64,000 nucleotides of DNA. It comes from Desmodesmus armatus (taxonomy: Eukaryota; Chlorophyta; Chlorophyceae; Sphaeropleales; Scenedesmaceae). The position numbers were made by a program, and so were the translations under genes. This document shows, piece after piece, positions 1-10,440 of this stretch; positions within the stretch are counted from its first letter, which is position 1, and each line of letters starts with the position of its first letter. The notes under the pieces were generated by a model. That model made no database searches. It saw nothing but the letters and a program-made list of their open reading frames with translations, and was not told where the DNA came from. The stretch covers positions 1 through 64,000 of the forward strand of contig VIIQ02000299.1 of NCBI GenBank assembly GCA_007449985.2, given 5' to 3'.

Positions 1-123
1 ACACAATTAATGAAATATAATATGAAATAAATCAATCAAAACCAAATAAAATAAAATAACTGAAATAATATAAAATAAAATAAACTCACACTGCTACCCC
101 CCCCACCCCCACCCCACCCACAG

Positions 124-194
124 GTTGTTTCCAAGGACATTCGCCGCATCCTGGCCGAGCGTGCCCGCTACTTCAACATTGTGCTGGAGGATGT
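124..194 (+). pseudogene. Upstream partial copy of the first visible prohibitin exon
   Basis: Starts after a CAG acceptor and matches the exon at 347 base for base through GAGGATGT, then diverges. The AT-rich block before it (about 1-100) is repeated before the second copy (about 225-310), so the duplication unit was about 223 bp and took in intron plus the first 71 nt of the exon. The copy has no donor of its own. Confidence 0.7.
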
Positions 195-346
195 CTTCGT
201 GCATCACCCCCACCCTCCCTCCACAATTAATGAAATATAATATGAAATAAATCAATCTAAACCAAATAAAATAAAATAAACTGAAATAATATAAAATAAA
301 ATAACTCACACCTGCTACCCCCCCCCCCCCCACCCCCCACCCACAG

Positions 347-3146
347 GTTGTTTCCAAGGACATTCGCCGCATCCTGGCCGAGCGTGCCCGCTACTTCAAC
401 ATTGTGCTGGAGGATGTGTCCATCACCAACTCACTTTCTCCAAGGAGTACACAGCAGCTGTTGAGGCGAAGCAGGTGGCACAACAGGAGGCGGAGCGAGC
501 AAAGTTCATTGTAAGTGGGCCCTTTTGAGAGTAGGGGATTGAGGGATTGAGGGATTGGGGTTCTGAGCCATTAGGGGGGGGGGAGTGGTCGAAGGCGAAG
601 AAGCAGGTGGCACAACAGGAGGCGGAGCGAGCAAAGTTCATCGTGAGTCGTCTTAGTGGGAGGACCTTCATCGGCTACAGCTGCACGCTTGCTCACTCAC
701 TCAACTTCCTCCCCCCCCCTCCCCTCATGTTGACAGGTTGAGTGTGCAATTCAGGACAAGCAGTGCCATCGTGGGTTGCAAAGTCCTTCTGGCCTCACTC
801 CCGCTCTTTCTCTAGCTCAAACTGTCACCGGTACCCTTACCAAAGACTGAGCTCGCTCACTCGCACTCCCCCCCTTCCCTTGCCCCTACACACTTACTGC
901 CGGTTGAGGTGCCATTCAGACAAGCAGTCAGCCAGTAAGGGCCCGGACAGCCTCGACCCTTTTGTCCCCTCTCCTACCCTCACTCTACCCACACTCTCAG
1001 TCTTGCTCTCACTCTCACCTCCAGTAACCAGTCACTCTCCACTCCCCCCCCCCCCCCCCACACACACGTGCAGGTTGAGCGTGCCATTCAGGACAAGCAG
1101 TCAGCCATTGTGGGGGCACAAAACAGCCCAGATCCGTCTGTTTTTATGCTGAATCGCACTCTAGTACACACTCACACTCTCTTTTTCGGACATCGATTTG
1201 GCCCCCACTCTGACACCCCCCCCCACGCCCCCCCCCCCCCTCCCCCCGTCCCCCTTCTCACTTGCAGGTTGAGCGTGCAATTCAGGACAAGCAGTCAGCC
1301 ATCGTGAGGGCTCAGGGGCTATGCCTTTCTGTCCCACTCCTACCCTCACTCTACTCTTATTTTCACTCTTGCTCTCGCTCTTGAACCTCAACCTCACGGA
1401 TATCAACTCACCCCCCCCCCCATGTTGACAGGTTGAGCGTGCCATTCAGGACAAGCAGTCAGCCTTGTGTGGGCTCAGGACAGCCCAGATTCGTCTGTCC
1501 ATGCTGAATCGCACTCTAGTACACTCTCTCACTCTCTCTTCTCGGACATTGATGTGACCCCCACTCTGACACCCCCCCCCCCCCCGTCCGTGTCCCCCGT
1601 CCCCTCTTTCACTTTGCAGGTTGAGCGTGCCATTCAGGACAAGCAGTCAGCCATTGTAAGGGCACAGGGAGAGGCGCAGTCAGCTCGACTCATTGGACAA
1701 GCCATCCAGCAAAACCCAGCTTCCCTCACGCTGCGGAAGATTGAGGTAAGGGCACTGTTCTGCCCCCTCCCTCCCTCATAAGCCCCCCCCCCCTCTGTTG
1801 CGTTTTTTTCTTGGCTGATCTGGCAAGCCATTCAGCAAAACCCAGCCTTCCTCACGCTGCGGAAGATTGAGGTGAACCTACCGTACCGTTGGAAACCTTC
1901 GGCCTGTTCTTGCCCTTGTTACAGCTCCCCCCCCCCGGCTCCCCGTGTCGCCCTGCCCCCTGTTCCCCCATTGGCCCCTGTCACTGTGTTGTTTTTCGGC
2001 GCATGCTGGACAAGCCATCCAGCAAAACCCACCCCTTCCTCACGCTGCGGAAGATTGAGGTAAGGCCACCCTTCTGCCCCCCCCCTCCTTCGTCCTTTCT
2101 TCTTGGGTGAGTGGACAAGTTATGCAGCAAAATCCAGCCTTCCTCACGCTGCGGAAGATTGAGCTAAGGCCACCCTTCTCCCCCCCCCTGGCCCTTTGTT
2201 CTTGGGTGAGTGGACAAGCCATCCAGCAAAACTCCGCCTTCCTCACGCTGCAAAAAATTAGGTAAGGCCACCGATCTGTCCCCTTCGCCTAGCGAGTCCC
2301 CTCCACCCCCCCCCCTCTTCTCCCTAATGCGCCCTTTATCCTGGCTGATTCCACATGCCATCCAGCAAAGCCCAGCCTTCCTCACGCTGCGGAAGATGGA
2401 GGTAAGCCTACCGTTCTGCCCCCCTCCCTCCCTCATAGCCCCCAACCCTCCCCGGGTGTCCCTCCAAGGGAGCCCCCCCCCCCATCCAGCAAAACCCAGC
2501 CTTCGTCACGCTGCGGAAGATCGAGGTAAGGTCACCGATCTGTCCCACCCGCTTACTGAGTCCCCCCCCCTCCTCCATGTCCCCTGCCCCCCCCCCTCTC
2601 TCCCCCCCCCCCCCATATTCATTCTCGCCCTCTCTTCTTGGCTCATCAAACAAGCCAACCAGCAACACTCAGCTTATCACGCTGCGAAAGCTTCGGGTGA
2701 ACCCACTGATCTGCCCCCCTCCTCCTACCCCCCCCCCTCACATCCTCTGCCCCTCTTTCCGTGTCCCCCCCCCCCCCCCCGCCAAGCCCCTCGCCCCCCC
2801 GGGCGTGGTATTGTATGGGGTACCCGGTTGCCCCGCACAGCCCTTGAGCACTTGCACAGTACACGTTTGAGACAGCTCCATAACAACGATGGAGTTGTCA
2901 CAAACGTGGACTGTGCGAGTGCTCAAGGGCTGTACGGGGAAAACAGGATAGCCCATGTGCATACAGGATTGGCCCTGCCATCAACAACCATCAACACCAC
3001 TTATGTTGCTGTTGCTGCTGCTGCAGGCGGCGCGTGACATTGCCAGCACCATCGCCCACAGTGCCAACCGGGTGTTCCTCAATGCAGACAGCTTGCTGCT
3101 AAACCTCGGGGACTTCAAAACCAGCGCAGCAGCAGCTGGAAAGTAA
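347..3146 (+). CDS. PHB2: Prohibitin-2 (partial, 5' end outside window, internal exons reiterated)
   Basis: Prohibitin-2 forms ring complexes with prohibitin-1 in the inner mitochondrial membrane and stabilises membrane proteins. Three complete exons fit together in phase 0. 347-510 carries [20 protein letters not shown] and the [14 protein letters not shown] segment. 1620-1745 carries [20 protein letters not shown] and [11 protein letters not shown]. 3027-3146 carries [19 protein letters not shown] and ends at TAA. The VSKDIRR start, the QGEA..SA.LIGQAI core and the LLLNL tail are those of PHB2 rather than PHB1. The N-terminal membrane anchor and first half of the SPFH domain lie upstream of the window. 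Near 430 the sequence reads ACCAACTCAC where the frame needs one more C; with it the exon would be exactly 55 codons. Between the exons lie many partial exon copies, listed separately. Family assignment is firm. Whether this copy is expressed is uncertain. Confidence 0.8.
592..642 (+). pseudogene. Partial copy of the 3' end of the first prohibitin exon
   Basis: Repeats the last ~50 nt of the exon ending at 510 ([15 protein letters not shown]) and keeps a donor, GTGAGT. It lacks an acceptor next to it, so on its own it is not a complete exon. Confidence 0.65.
737..1480 (+). repeat. Five partial copies of the prohibitin [13 protein letters not shown] exon start
   Basis: Copies start near 737, 903, 1074, 1268 and 1432. 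All but the one at 903 follow a CAG acceptor and a C-rich tract; each encodes [13 protein letters not shown] or a damaged form of it. The copy at 737 lacks two bases in the QSA codons. The copy at 903 has several small deletions and no intact acceptor. The others run open for a short way and then into intron-like sequence. Only the sixth copy (1620-1745) continues into the complete exon. Spacing is about 165-195 bp. Confidence 0.75.
1822..2696 (+). repeat. Seven partial copies of the prohibitin [15 protein letters not shown] exon end
   Basis: Downstream of the full exon, the last ~45-50 nt is repeated with ends at 1871, 2059, 2163, 2261, 2401, 2525 and 2696. Most keep a donor (GTGAAC, GTAAGG or GTAAGC). 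The third has lost it (CTAAGG), the fourth reads CTGCAAAAAATTAG, and the seventh is the most diverged (LITLRKLR). C-rich tracts separate the copies. They could serve as competing 5' splice sites, but none shows a complete exon of its own. Confidence 0.75.
2831..2940 (+). other. Long imperfect hairpin in the last prohibitin intron
   Basis: About 50-nt arms (roughly 2831-2881 and 2889-2940) are reverse complements with a few mismatches, around a short AACAACG loop. Outer stem CCGCACAGCCCTTGAGCAC pairs with GTGCTCAAGGGCTGTACGG. It lies in the sense strand of the intron before exon 3027. It could be a foldback element or a small-RNA precursor; sequence alone does not decide. Confidence 0.7.
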
Positions 3147-4230
3147 AACCCTAACCCCTTAACCCGGGGTCAAGGCCAGTGGGGGGAGGGGGGAAGGGGG
3201 GGGGGATTGCAGCTGCAGCAGCAGCAGCAGCAGCAGCTGCTGGTAAGATAGTCTGAAGGTTGTGCAGCAGTGGCATGTGTGGGGTCGGGTGGGGTTCACA
3301 GCTGGGGGTGTTGCTGACGAGTTGACAATCCAAGTTGAGAACGATGTGCAGCAGCAGCACCGGCAGCTGCAGCAGCAGCAGCAGCAGCAGCCGGGAAGTA
3401 AGTCAATGTCAGAAGCGGGCGTTGTCCTGTGTTCGTGGTGTGGTGTCTGGCTTTGTCTGGTGCCAGGTCGGCAGGCACTCTGTTGTGCCTAGCAAAAGGC
3501 TGGTGCTGGTGTATGTGTGCTGCTGCGGGGTAATGGTTGCCCGTCTGGCTACTAGCGGGGTAGCGGGGTAGTACCTGCCCTGTCCTGCATACTGCCCCTC
3601 CATGTGTTTGTGGTGTCATGTGTTACCTTTTTTGCTGCCTACCGGAGCTGGAGTTTATGTTGACACTTGAGTTGCATGCAGCAATCCGAGCTGTCATGAT
3701 GATTAGCCGTGACAGCTTGATGCCAGGCTGCTGTGTGTCTGTGCTGCCGTGTGTGTGTCAGTCTGTTGCCTTTCTGGCTGCAGTGCACTGCACAGGCTTG
3801 CCTAATTGGGCTTGTGTGCACAGAGTCTGTGTTTTGCATGAGCGTGTGTGTAGACACAGGAAATGCCCTCGATCGCTCCCAGCACTTGCGCAACCATCTA
3901 AAGTTGTGTGAGGGGAGGGTGTGGGGGGGTGGAGCGCATGGCAGGGGGTTGGGGAGGATCATGCAGACATGGCAAGGCTTGTTCTGCTCAGTCGGACAAC
4001 GTCATCGCAGTTGATGTAACGTCACAGATCACGTCACCAGGCATCTCCAGAGTGCAATCACACACCTCTGCATGAGTGTGTCTGTGTTTGTGGGGAGGGT
4101 GTGGGGGTTGAGCGCATAGAGGGGGGTGGGGGGAGGGTCACACAGACAGGACAGGGGTTGTGCTGCTCAGTTGGGCAACGTTGTCGCAGTTGATGTAACG
4201 TCACATTGCCATGCTTGACAGTGTGTTGCG
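3147..4230. other. 3' flank of prohibitin gene with a tandem duplication
   Basis: No gene seen. A CAG-rich stretch (3210-3240, 3345-3390) is followed by two copies of a ~185-bp segment (about 3890-4050 and 4075-4230) that share a G-rich block, GAGCGCAT and GCAGTTGATGTAACGTCAC. The first TGTAA, the usual chlorophyte poly(A) signal, is at about 4015-4019, some 870 nt past the stop codon. Confidence 0.5.
3846..3905 (+). repeat. Dispersed short element, copy 1 (diverged)
   Basis: Begins TGTGTAGACACAGG and contains CAACCATCTAAAGTTG, matching the copies at 8448 and 48690 in order but with substitutions. Confidence 0.4.
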
Positions 4231-7200
4231 GAACAGATTTGGGGGGGGGGTTCTTCAGGAAAAGGGGGGGGGGGGCTCCAACACTCTGACCAAGTGGGGC
4301 ATAATGCTTGTGAAGGCCGGGCGCCACCAATGGCATCGCCGTGCTTAACATGTGTGGCTGAACACTACTGTTATAGGAGTAGCACATAGTTGGGCACTCA
4401 AAACCAAAACCCATATACTTACATGTGCCGTCAACACTTCCTCCGAGAGAGGCTATCACCTGCCTACTACTTGTGCCTGCGTCTTCTCCAAAACCACATT
4501 GTGATAGTGATGTTGAACACAGTGGCTTGCACTGTGTTGCTTGGCGCGGCAAAGTCTGGTCGTTAGTTGCCACCAGGAACAGCTCCAGAAGGTCGCCTGA
4601 GGCTGCCAGGGTTAGGGTTTAGGGTTTAAACCCTAAACCCTGATATTGAGAACTGCTTTCCTCCCTGAAACGGACATTTGGTTACAAGAAGCCATGATCA
4701 CCACCCCTCACAGCGAGACCCACTCGAACAAATGACAGCTGCGCCCACTCAACGTTTGCTAGTATGCCGCTGAATGTGTCACCCACACAAAACCAGGTAT
4801 CACGCACCTGGGGCTTATGTCCTGGACAGAACAGCACCCACCCACCGCCCCTGCAATGCCGGTCGCTTGCAGACTAGTAAGACAGGGAACCATAGGGACA
4901 GCACAGAGTTCAGGATTAGGGATTAGGGTTTAAACCCTAACTCTCAACCCTAAACCCTAGCTTGCAGACTAGTAAGACAGGGAACCAGAGGGACAGCACA
5001 GAGTTCAGGATTGCTGCAACTGATTTCGACTCTCCTGAAAGGCATTGCTCAAAGTGCGCTGCCACACGTGCTCCCTGCAGCCATGGCTTGCTGCAACACA
5101 CATGCACAAACAACGGGAGAGTCAAAGTGCATCACCGCGAAATGTCTGCTGCAGTGTGGAACGTCACATCACACAACACATATATCTTCCTAACTGAATC
5201 AGGGTGTGCCAAGCGCGCCAAATCTCTGCCGCCGCAGTAGATGCGCCGCAATCGCGTTTGCATGCCAGCATTCACGTAGTCACAGACAGACAGTCCAGTG
5301 CCAGTCGCTGCGTGCATGCAGATGGTGCAAGCCACACGCGCTCAACAAAACGAAGGCACCTGCACCATGTCTGAATCAGGGTGCGTCACGTGCGCGTCCC
5401 CACCGCCGCCGCAGTAACTGCGCCGCAATCGCGTTTCGCCAACACGCACGTTGTCACAAGGCAGTAGATTGCAAGGTGTTGCGTGCATGCAGAGGGTGCA
5501 AGCCACACGCGCTCAGGGGAAACTGCGATTTGACCCTGGGGCACCTGCAAACCCCTTGGCTCCCTTGCGGGTTACACGGCTTTGCCATGCCACACAACAT
5601 AATCATGACTGTGTTGCTGTTGCCGCTGCTGCTGAGGAGAGTTGGTCACGAGGCGAGTGATGCGCCGAACTCAAAGCAAGTTTGCTTTGTAGGTGCACGC
5701 TTCAAAAGCCGTAAAAACGCGCATTTCATGCATTTGCAAAATGCGCATTTCAGGCATGCCTAACGGCCCTTGTGAGATGCAGGCTTCAAGGCGCGCATGT
5801 CAACGACATGCGTCCACCTTTTGACAGACACACACAGAAGGTGGGCCCTGGCCCCAAACCCTGAAGTGGTCTGTCTGTCTGTCACTCTGTCATACATCGA
5901 GAGCCTACTTGTACATACAGCAAAGAGTAAGACAGACTGCCCACACATTGGGATGACAGCACAGCACAGCGTACCCCCTGCAGCGGATACAGGAGCGGAC
6001 AGTCCCTATGGACGAGGGTTGCACGTACAACAACGGTCAAAAGTATACATAACAGGGCCCGAGAGCTACCCAACACAGCAGCAGCCACCCCAAACACAGT
6101 TGGTCCACACAGCGGCAAACATGAGAGAGTCTAGCGTAGCCCAACAAGCAGTCCCAAAGACCAGGGTCCAGGGTGAAGCAGAAATCGGCCCACACACACT
6201 CAGACGAAATCTGAACACAGTCAGTCCACACAGCACCGCATACGAGAGAGTCTAGCATATAACCCAGCTGCTAGTCCCAAAGACCAGGGCGCAGGGTGAG
6301 AGGGGGGAGGCGGGGCTGGGCCCACACACACACACCGCCATCATACATGGTTTCAGACATGGAAAAGATACATGCAAGCGTACAGCGTGGCAGCCCCATG
6401 AAAGTGTGCGTGCAAGCGTGCATGGGGCAAGGTCAAGGATGGAAGCGCACATGAACATGGTGTAACCATGAACACAGGCAGCTTTGTGCGAGGCGTTGAC
6501 GCCTGTTGCAACAATAGGTGTCCAACTTTTACGGCATTGCGTGGACACGTCCTGCCAGGCGTCAGTCACCCTGGGACAGCGCAGCAACGGCACAAATGCA
6601 TTGAATACAATTTGCTTGCGAATCCTGCAGCATATACATCACTACAGCCCTCACGTGTGGAGCAACCAGTGCAGCACACGGCATCCCTGCACCCCTCACA
6701 CAGAACACAGACACAGCTAGCAATGCAGCACCAGCAGCAGCGGCGATGGCGGCAGCGCCAGCACGTGCACACTCAGACCAAATACAACCCTTCGGCCCTA
6801 GTAGGGCACAGGGCATGTCTGTGGGCTCGCAAGCTCATGCAACGAGGAGTGGGGAGAACCTTACGTACGGCTTGCAAGCTCATGCAACAAAGCGCGGGGC
6901 AGTGCACTAGGGGAAGCTGCACTACCAGTGGGGCAGTAGCGAAGTAGGCTCGCAAGCTGATGACGGTAAGCGTGCACAACATCAAAGAAGAGAGAGACAG
7001 CACAGCGCAGGCCTCGGGCGTGACACACGCCGCGCAATCACCATCAGGCAGCAAGGCCCAGAACAGCATACAGCACAGCACAGCAAGGTCGAGTTCAAAA
7101 GCACAGCACACAATAATGGCTGGAGGTCTGCTGGGCCCTGGAACTCAATATCCTGCTGTCCAGAAAGCAGACTGGAGGTGGGCTTGCGGTGGTGTCACAT

Positions 7201-8445
7201 CGCCACGTCAATATCACTGCAATGCCAAAAGACAAGTGGGTGTACCCAGCCTGCGGCGGGCATGCTGTATCACATGCCAGGCATCGTTTAGGCTCGGCAG
7301 ACATGCTTGGATACAGATGCATGCAGGCAGCTGGCAACTGCAACCAAGCCAGTCAGCCGAGGCCAGCCAAGGGACTAGCCAGCCAGTCAATCTGCCAACT
7401 AGCCTGCCACTTGGCCAGCCAGTCAGCCAAGGTCAGCCAGGGGACTGGCTGAGACTGGAGGCTGCCCTTGAGTGGTTGCAAATGCGCCACACGTCACACC
7501 GTGGCCAGCCAAACCCTGCACCCCGACGACAAGGTGCATCAGGGGAGGGCCGGAAGCCTCGAACAACTGAGTTGTACGCTGGCTGTGTAAGTGTGGTCAT
7601 AGGAGCACGCCATAGACATAGGAGCACCCCAGCACCATGTACGGCAATGTAGCGCCACACTAGAGAGATGGTCAGAGCAGCACCATGGCTTGCTGTCACT
7701 AGGAACAAACAACATTCATGATCATGACTGCCCTGCTTGCGTGCACCACATGACACCGTATCGCTTACACTGTGGTCATGCCTCCACTGCCACCAAAAGA
7801 CACCTCCGCTCCCATACAGCCTCACTTTGACCCACAAACCCAGAGCAGCTCCCAGGCTAAACCTCAGAACACCACACCCAGGTCAAACCCCAGAACACCA
7901 CCAAGGGCGCTATACGCACGCAAACCCTGCACCACATGAGACCCCATCGCTTATACATATCCTCCCCCCCTGCAGTCGCTGATAGCCACATAGGCCCACG
8001 GACCCCAGAACAGCTCCCAGGCTAGACCCCAGAACACCACACCCATGCTCAACCACAGAACAGCACACCAAGGTCAAAACCCTAAACCCTAAACACCACC
8101 TAGGCGCCGGACGCAGTCACAGCACAGCTGCTTGTGGCAGGGTCGCTGCGCACCGACATGCAGCGTCAATGCCCCCCGCTGCAAAGCTGTAGATGCAACT
8201 ACACCTCAACACAGACCAAACCCTGCTGCCTAAACCCTAAACCATACACCCAGCCCCATGTAGCTAGTCCACGCCTTCCCCCTGAAGCCCTGAAGATGAC
8301 TGATACCAGAAGGCAATCAGCAGTAAAACCAATACAGCAGTGGCTGCCAGCGCTTGCATATGCTCCCTGCCATGCTTGCTCGCTGGCCCCCGCAGGCAGG
8401 CTGATGACGCCACACGTCACAACACACTGGTGTATTCGGCGCCAA
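4231..8445. other. Intergenic region with telomeric motifs and local duplications
   Basis: No convincing gene. It holds head-to-head telomeric motifs at 4610-4641 and 4917-4957, the latter flanked by a 52-bp direct repeat (about 4866-4918 and 4961-5012). It also holds a ~175-bp tandem duplication (about 5195-5345 and 5371-5517, sharing GCGCCGCAATCGCGTTT and GGTGCAAGCCACACGCGCTC), a CCAGCCAGTCAGCC-type low-complexity run (7340-7450), and CCCTAAA runs at 8080-8097. Open frames here are short, lack splice-phase partners and overlap on both strands. Confidence 0.5.
4866..5012. repeat. Telomere-type insert between 52-bp direct repeats
   Basis: CTTGCAGACTAGTAAGACAG and the ~30 bp after it occur on both sides of a short block containing GGGATTAGGGTTTAAACCC and CAACCCTAAACCC. 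The two flanks differ at one visible base. The layout is that of a small duplication with telomeric sequence at the junction. Confidence 0.65.
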
Positions 8446-8447
8446 GA

Positions 8448-8556
8448 TGTGTAGACACAGGGAGTGCATCCAGCCAACGCATCAACCATCCAAGGGTGTG
8501 ACATTCCAAAGTTGCGCAGAAATGCGTGGGACCGCACAGATATTACACAGTGTGGA
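8448..8556 (+). repeat. Dispersed short element, copy 2
   Basis: TGTGTAGACACAGGGAGTGC, CATCCAGCCAACGCATCAAC, CATCCAAGG, AAAGTTGCGCAGAAATGCG and GCACAGATATTACACA follow in the same order as in the reverse-oriented copy at 48690-48815. There is no coding content. It could be a SINE or a miniature inverted-repeat element. Confidence 0.6.
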
Positions 8557-8729
8557 ATTGGACCTCCCGGAGTATAAGTATAGGTGATGGCTTCGAGAGA
8601 AGCCGAATGCACCTGGCGCCACACCTCAAAACCCCAACACCACCAGCACTTCTCTCTCCTACCCGCTCTCCCAGGATCCCAAACCACCAGCACACGCTAC
8701 ATGCGGCTCTGCAAAATCCCCGGAATCCC

Positions 8730-9830
8730 CAGATGCAGTGAGCTGTAGATGCAGCCATGCGTCTCCGGCGTGTGGGTTGGGGGGCGGGGGTAAGGTGTTG
8801 GGGTTTAACCCTATAGCCCCCACACCCTAATCCCCAGAAAAATGTGCAGTGAGCTGTAATGCAGCCATATGCGTCTCAGGCATGTGAGCTTGAGGGGGGG
8901 GGTAAAGCTTTAGGGTCGAGGCAGCCTCCTAACCATATAGCCACTACACCCTAACCCCCAGAAAGGTGCGGTGAGCTGTAGATGCAGCCATGCGTCCCGG
9001 GCATGTGGTGCCAACATGCTTGCAACTTTTTCAAACAGCAGCACAGAACAGATGCCATACACCGAGTCGCAATCAAAAAGCAGCCGATTGCAACAGCCAG
9101 GGAGGCACGGCAGGGTTGAGGGATGGCAGTGGTTATGTGTGACGCCAACACACAATACCCCAGGACACCCCTGCTGCCCAGCTAGCCCACCTAGCGGCGC
9201 AGGTTGAGGGATAGCAAGTGATTTACGTGCAACACCGACACACAACACCCTCTTGCACGTGCAAATCTGCGGACACCCCTGTTGATGCCTGCCCAGGCCT
9301 GCCTGTGCTCACGCCCACCCTGGACAGAAGTCAAGGACCCAGGTGGGTGCTACACCCCAAAAAACCAGTCTGCGAGTTTTTAGCATGGCCGGCAGCTCTT
9401 GCTGCAGGCAAACACACATGCCGCACATGACAAGGCATACTCCCAAGACACACATGCATCAAAGCCGCTGACGCGGGGTCCTGCACAAGGGTTTACAGCT
9501 TCACCTGATACAGCCTGACACAGCTGCCTGCCCAGGCCTGCCTGTGCTCACGCCCACCCCCCTCCCACCCCCGCCGCCGCTGCTGCTACTACGCAACATG
9601 CTCTCCACACCCACTGGCTGCTGCTGCTGCTGCGGCGGCGGCTGCCTGCTGCTTGCATGCAGCAGCGGTTCCTGCCTGCTCACGCCCACCCACACACCCC
9701 GCGCACCCGCTGGCACACCCGCATGTGGGCTTGAAGGGGGGGGGGGTAAAGCTGCAGGGTTTGTGCAGCCTCCTAACCCTTCAGCCACTACTCCCAGCCC
9801 CCAGAAAGGTGCAATGAGCTATAGATGCAG
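8730..9830. repeat. ~120-bp unit repeated locally, plus a fourth copy at 9.72 kb
   Basis: Units beginning GTGAGCTGTAGATGCAGCCA occur near 8737, 8849 and 8968, each with a G-run, GTAAAG or GTAAGG and CCTAACCC. The block at 9720-9835 repeats the same order (GCATGTGGGCTTGAAGG, CAGCCTCCTAACCC, GAGCTATAGATGCAGCCATG). No coding signal was seen. Confidence 0.6.
9569..9673 (-). pseudogene. Displaced copy of a MYB-gene exon fragment
   Basis: On the minus strand this encodes EPLLHASSRQ, a short Gln run, PVGVESMLRSSSSGGGGG. It matches the block at about 12221-12341 inside the MYB C-terminal coding region, with a shorter CAG run. It lies beyond the MYB stop codon and has no open continuation, so it is a duplicated fragment rather than part of the gene. 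Confidence 0.7.
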
Positions 9831-10076
9831 CCATGTGCTCACACTCACGCACCCGCTGGCACACACGCTAGCACAACTCGACCAGCCGAGCGACAACCCG
9901 CACGACGCTTGCTGACTGCATGCGGCACTTTGCAGCTGCACCGTTACCAAAATGGCTCAGGACAAGGCATCGCAGTAGTAAACACTGCAGCGCACGAGCA
10001 GCGCACCACACACAACAACAGCCAGCCGTCGGCACGCACATTATTGCAATCCACAAGCAGCCGTCAACCACTGCAA

Positions 10077-10440
10077 TCGAGGCTACGAGGGCAACAGCAG
10101 TGCCGCACAGCCATGCGGTTGCACCCCAGGTGCGGTCATGCGGTTACAGCCCAGGCGCAACTGCCAGCCACCTGCCGCCAAGCAGCACAATCAAGGCTAC
10201 GAGGGCACCAGCAGTGCAGCGCAGCCATGCGGTTGCACCCCAGATCCAACCATACGGTTACAACCCAGGTGCCACTCCATTGGCCAGCTGCAAGCGCTCA
10301 GGCGCGCTCTGTGGCTGACCTGGGCAGCAGCAGCAGGTGCAACTGCCAGCACACCTGACAACAAACGGTACAAGTTGAGGCTACGAGGGCACCAGCAGAA
10401 GCGCAGGCATGCGGTTACACCCCAGGTGCAACTCCAGTGG
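10077..10440. repeat. Three copies of a GGCTACGAGGGCA repeat at the 3' end of the MYB gene
   Basis: Copies near 10081-10170, 10192-10280 and 10378-10440 share GGCTACGAGGGCA(A/C)CAGCAG, CATGCGGTT and ACCCCAGGTGC. The third overlaps the last codons and stop of the MYB reading frame, so the repeat spans coding end and 3' flank. TTACA at 10258-10262 (TGTAA on the minus strand) could be the poly(A) signal. Confidence 0.6.

Noticed and set aside
2210..3037. 275-codon plus-strand frame rich in Pro/Ser
   Set aside because: It runs through C-rich introns and decayed prohibitin exon ends, in a frame different from the conserved LTLRKIE coding.
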